Of a DNA stretch of 64,000 nucleotides, positions 62,994 through 64,000 are shown piece by piece. Every line of letters begins with the position of its first letter. Within the stretch, counting starts at the first letter, position 1. Source of the DNA: an uncultured Bacilli bacterium (GTDB lineage Bacteria; Bacillota_I; Bacilli_A; RF39; UBA660); assembly GCA_934096815.1 (NCBI GenBank), contig CAKOMY010000002.1, positions 62,001 to 126,000 of the forward strand. Reading direction: 5' to 3'. The position numbers and the translations under genes were made by a program. The notes beneath the pieces were generated by a model. The model saw only the letters and a program-made list of their open reading frames with translations. It had not been told where the DNA came from and made no database searches.

Positions 62994-64000
62994 TTGATAA
63001 AAGTGATAGATAAACATTTTAGATTACTATTAAAAATGATATTATGCATATCACTTTTTTTGATGTGTAATCAAAAAGTTAAAGCAGATGGATATAATTA
63101 TGCTAATTTTAAATGGGAAGATTTTAAAGATACGTATAAGGATTATTGGACTGGTCATTGTATTTATGATGAAGACAGTGAAAAATGTACAGAAGAAATA
63201 TTAAAAACGCAAAAGAAATTTTATTCAAAATTATATAAAATGCTTACTAAATATGAAAGAAATGGTCTTTATATTAAAGATGAAATAATTATTGCGACAA
63301 TTTATTATGGGTTAACGCTTGATTCATTTAGAGATGATAATTCTTATTATAAAAAATGGTTTGATAAGATAGTTTTTGATTTTGATAATGAAAATGATGA
63401 TATCGAAATTGATGATGAATCAAATACGGCATCTTTAACCAATGAATCAAATTCAATAAAAATATTAATTAAGGCAATGGTAGGTTATGAAGCAACATGT
63501 AGTAAAGAAGAAGCACCTTCTTACGACGGCAATGAACCATATTGTAATCAGGGAAATCTGATTAAGCAAGGTGAAAATAATTATGTATGTAAAAGTATTC
63601 TTGGAACCAGTATGGTAAATTTAGGTGAAAAAATGCTAATTGATTCAGGTATGGCAAATTTTTTTGGTATGAAGCTAGGATCAAATAGCAAAGATTGTAT
63701 TGCCCAAGGTGGACAGTATACTGTTTCTAATAAAAAAACAGTTAATGAAGAAGCATATTGGAGTTTTTTAGAAAATACTCAATATTTTGATAAAAAACCA
63801 CACTTGCAAAATTATTTTTCATATATTGTTTCTGATTCAGGTTATGAAAGTTTAGAAAAATTAGAAAATGCAATGGAAAAAGATGAGGAATTATATAATA
63901 AATATAATGATAAAATTATTGCTGCTAGGCAAGAAATTATATTAGAAATTAAAGAATGCTTAGATGCTTTTTATAAAGAACATCCTGAAAATGTTGTTTA
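62994..64000 (+). CDS. secreted or membrane-anchored hypothetical protein, 3' end beyond window
   Basis: The frame is open from TTG 62994 (AAGAAGGTGTGG upstream) to the window edge, at least 335 residues. A basic start and hydrophobic stretch LKMILCISLFLMCNQKVKA form a signal peptide. The mature part is charged, with six cysteines in the visible portion, and no catalytic motif (lysozyme, CHAP) can be seen yet. The position after virB4 is where T4SS loci often carry a wall hydrolase or VirB1-like protein, but the sequence does not show one. Confidence 0.6.
   Translation, partial: MIKVIDKHFRLLLKMILCISLFLMCNQKVKADGYNYANFKWEDFKDTYKDYWTGHCIYDEDSEKCTEEILKTQKKFYSKLYKMLTKYERNGLYIKDEIIIATIYYGLTLDSFRDDNSYYKKWFDKIVFDFDNENDDIEIDDESNTASLTNESNSIKILIKAMVGYEATCSKEEAPSYDGNEPYCNQGNLIKQGENNYVCKSILGTSMVNLGEKMLIDSGMANFFGMKLGSNSKDCIAQGGQYTVSNKKTVNEEAYWSFLENTQYFDKKPHLQNYFSYIVSDSGYESLEKLENAMEKDEELYNKYNDKIIAARQEIILEIKECLDAFYKEHPENVV

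Noticed and set aside
53447..64000. Ordinary integrative conjugative element
   Set aside because: No relaxase, VirD4, integrase, direct-repeat ends or tRNA site can be seen; kept open only because the right end lies outside the window.

Overview
The window is strongly AT-rich DNA read with the standard code (TGA is used as a stop). It most likely comes from an uncultured, gut-type member of the class Bacilli. The grounds are a DnaB/DnaI primosome pair, zinc-ribbon S14, a Firmicutes S10-operon leader, WXG100/DUF4176 type VII substrates and an OLE-like RNA. No tRNA, rRNA, CRISPR array or transposase was seen. Assignment below class level is inference.

Layout. (1) 1-1712: tail of a surface-polysaccharide cluster (sugar-modifying enzyme fragment, Wzx-type flippase). 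(2) 1713-5480: a decaying accessory patch with remnants of an ImmA/IrrE-type peptidase and an AAA ATPase. It is followed by two copies of a leader cassette, each encoding a conserved 19-residue hydrophobic peptide in front of an Rpn-type nuclease gene; the second nuclease gene is truncated. (3) 5552-15150: fmt, a PgsA-like phosphatidyltransferase, an AI-2E/PerM-type permease, a four-gene ABC exporter operon and a large unknown protein. (4) 15223-29259: the S10-spc-alpha ribosomal superoperon with secY, adk, map, infA and rpoA, lacking rpmD (L30). (5) 29266-31030: a Cys-rich membrane peptide, a guanine-deaminase-like enzyme and a possible RelE-like toxin pair. (6) 31048-33148, minus strand: an OapA-like membrane protein preceded by a structured RNA that looks like OLE RNA, and a polyprenyl-phosphate glycosyltransferase. 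(7) 33202-39436: a type VII (ESX/WXG100) substrate operon. It has three small WXG100 proteins, a WXG protein fused to a KOW-like domain, a helical partner, a DUF4176 protein, a 1000-residue LXG-like effector ending in a papain-like cysteine-peptidase domain, and a possible immunity protein. No EssC or other secretion-machine gene is in the window. (8) 39499-42081: dnaB, dnaI and a frameshifted small gene. (9) 42122-64000: three giant Cys-rich, cadherin-like-repeat surface proteins, two smaller relatives, and then a long locus joining type IV secretion parts to Tad-pilus-like parts.

How the last region may work. VirB2-like two-helix proteins (three), PrgI/VirB3, a VirB4 split into two coupled genes and a VirB6-like channel protein with a very long soluble tail are co-linear with a TadZ-like ATPase whose P-loop is degenerate, and with two single-helix pseudopilin-like proteins. 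No relaxase, VirD4 or integrase is present before the window ends. Several pilin-like genes have their own promoters, in two cases with the -35 box inside the upstream terminator hairpin. I read this as a candidate non-conjugative cell-surface appendage or contact-dependent secretion device with Cys-rich adhesins. It is the best candidate here for an undescribed system. The OLE-like RNA and the KOW-tailed and peptidase-tailed T7 substrates are the next most interesting.
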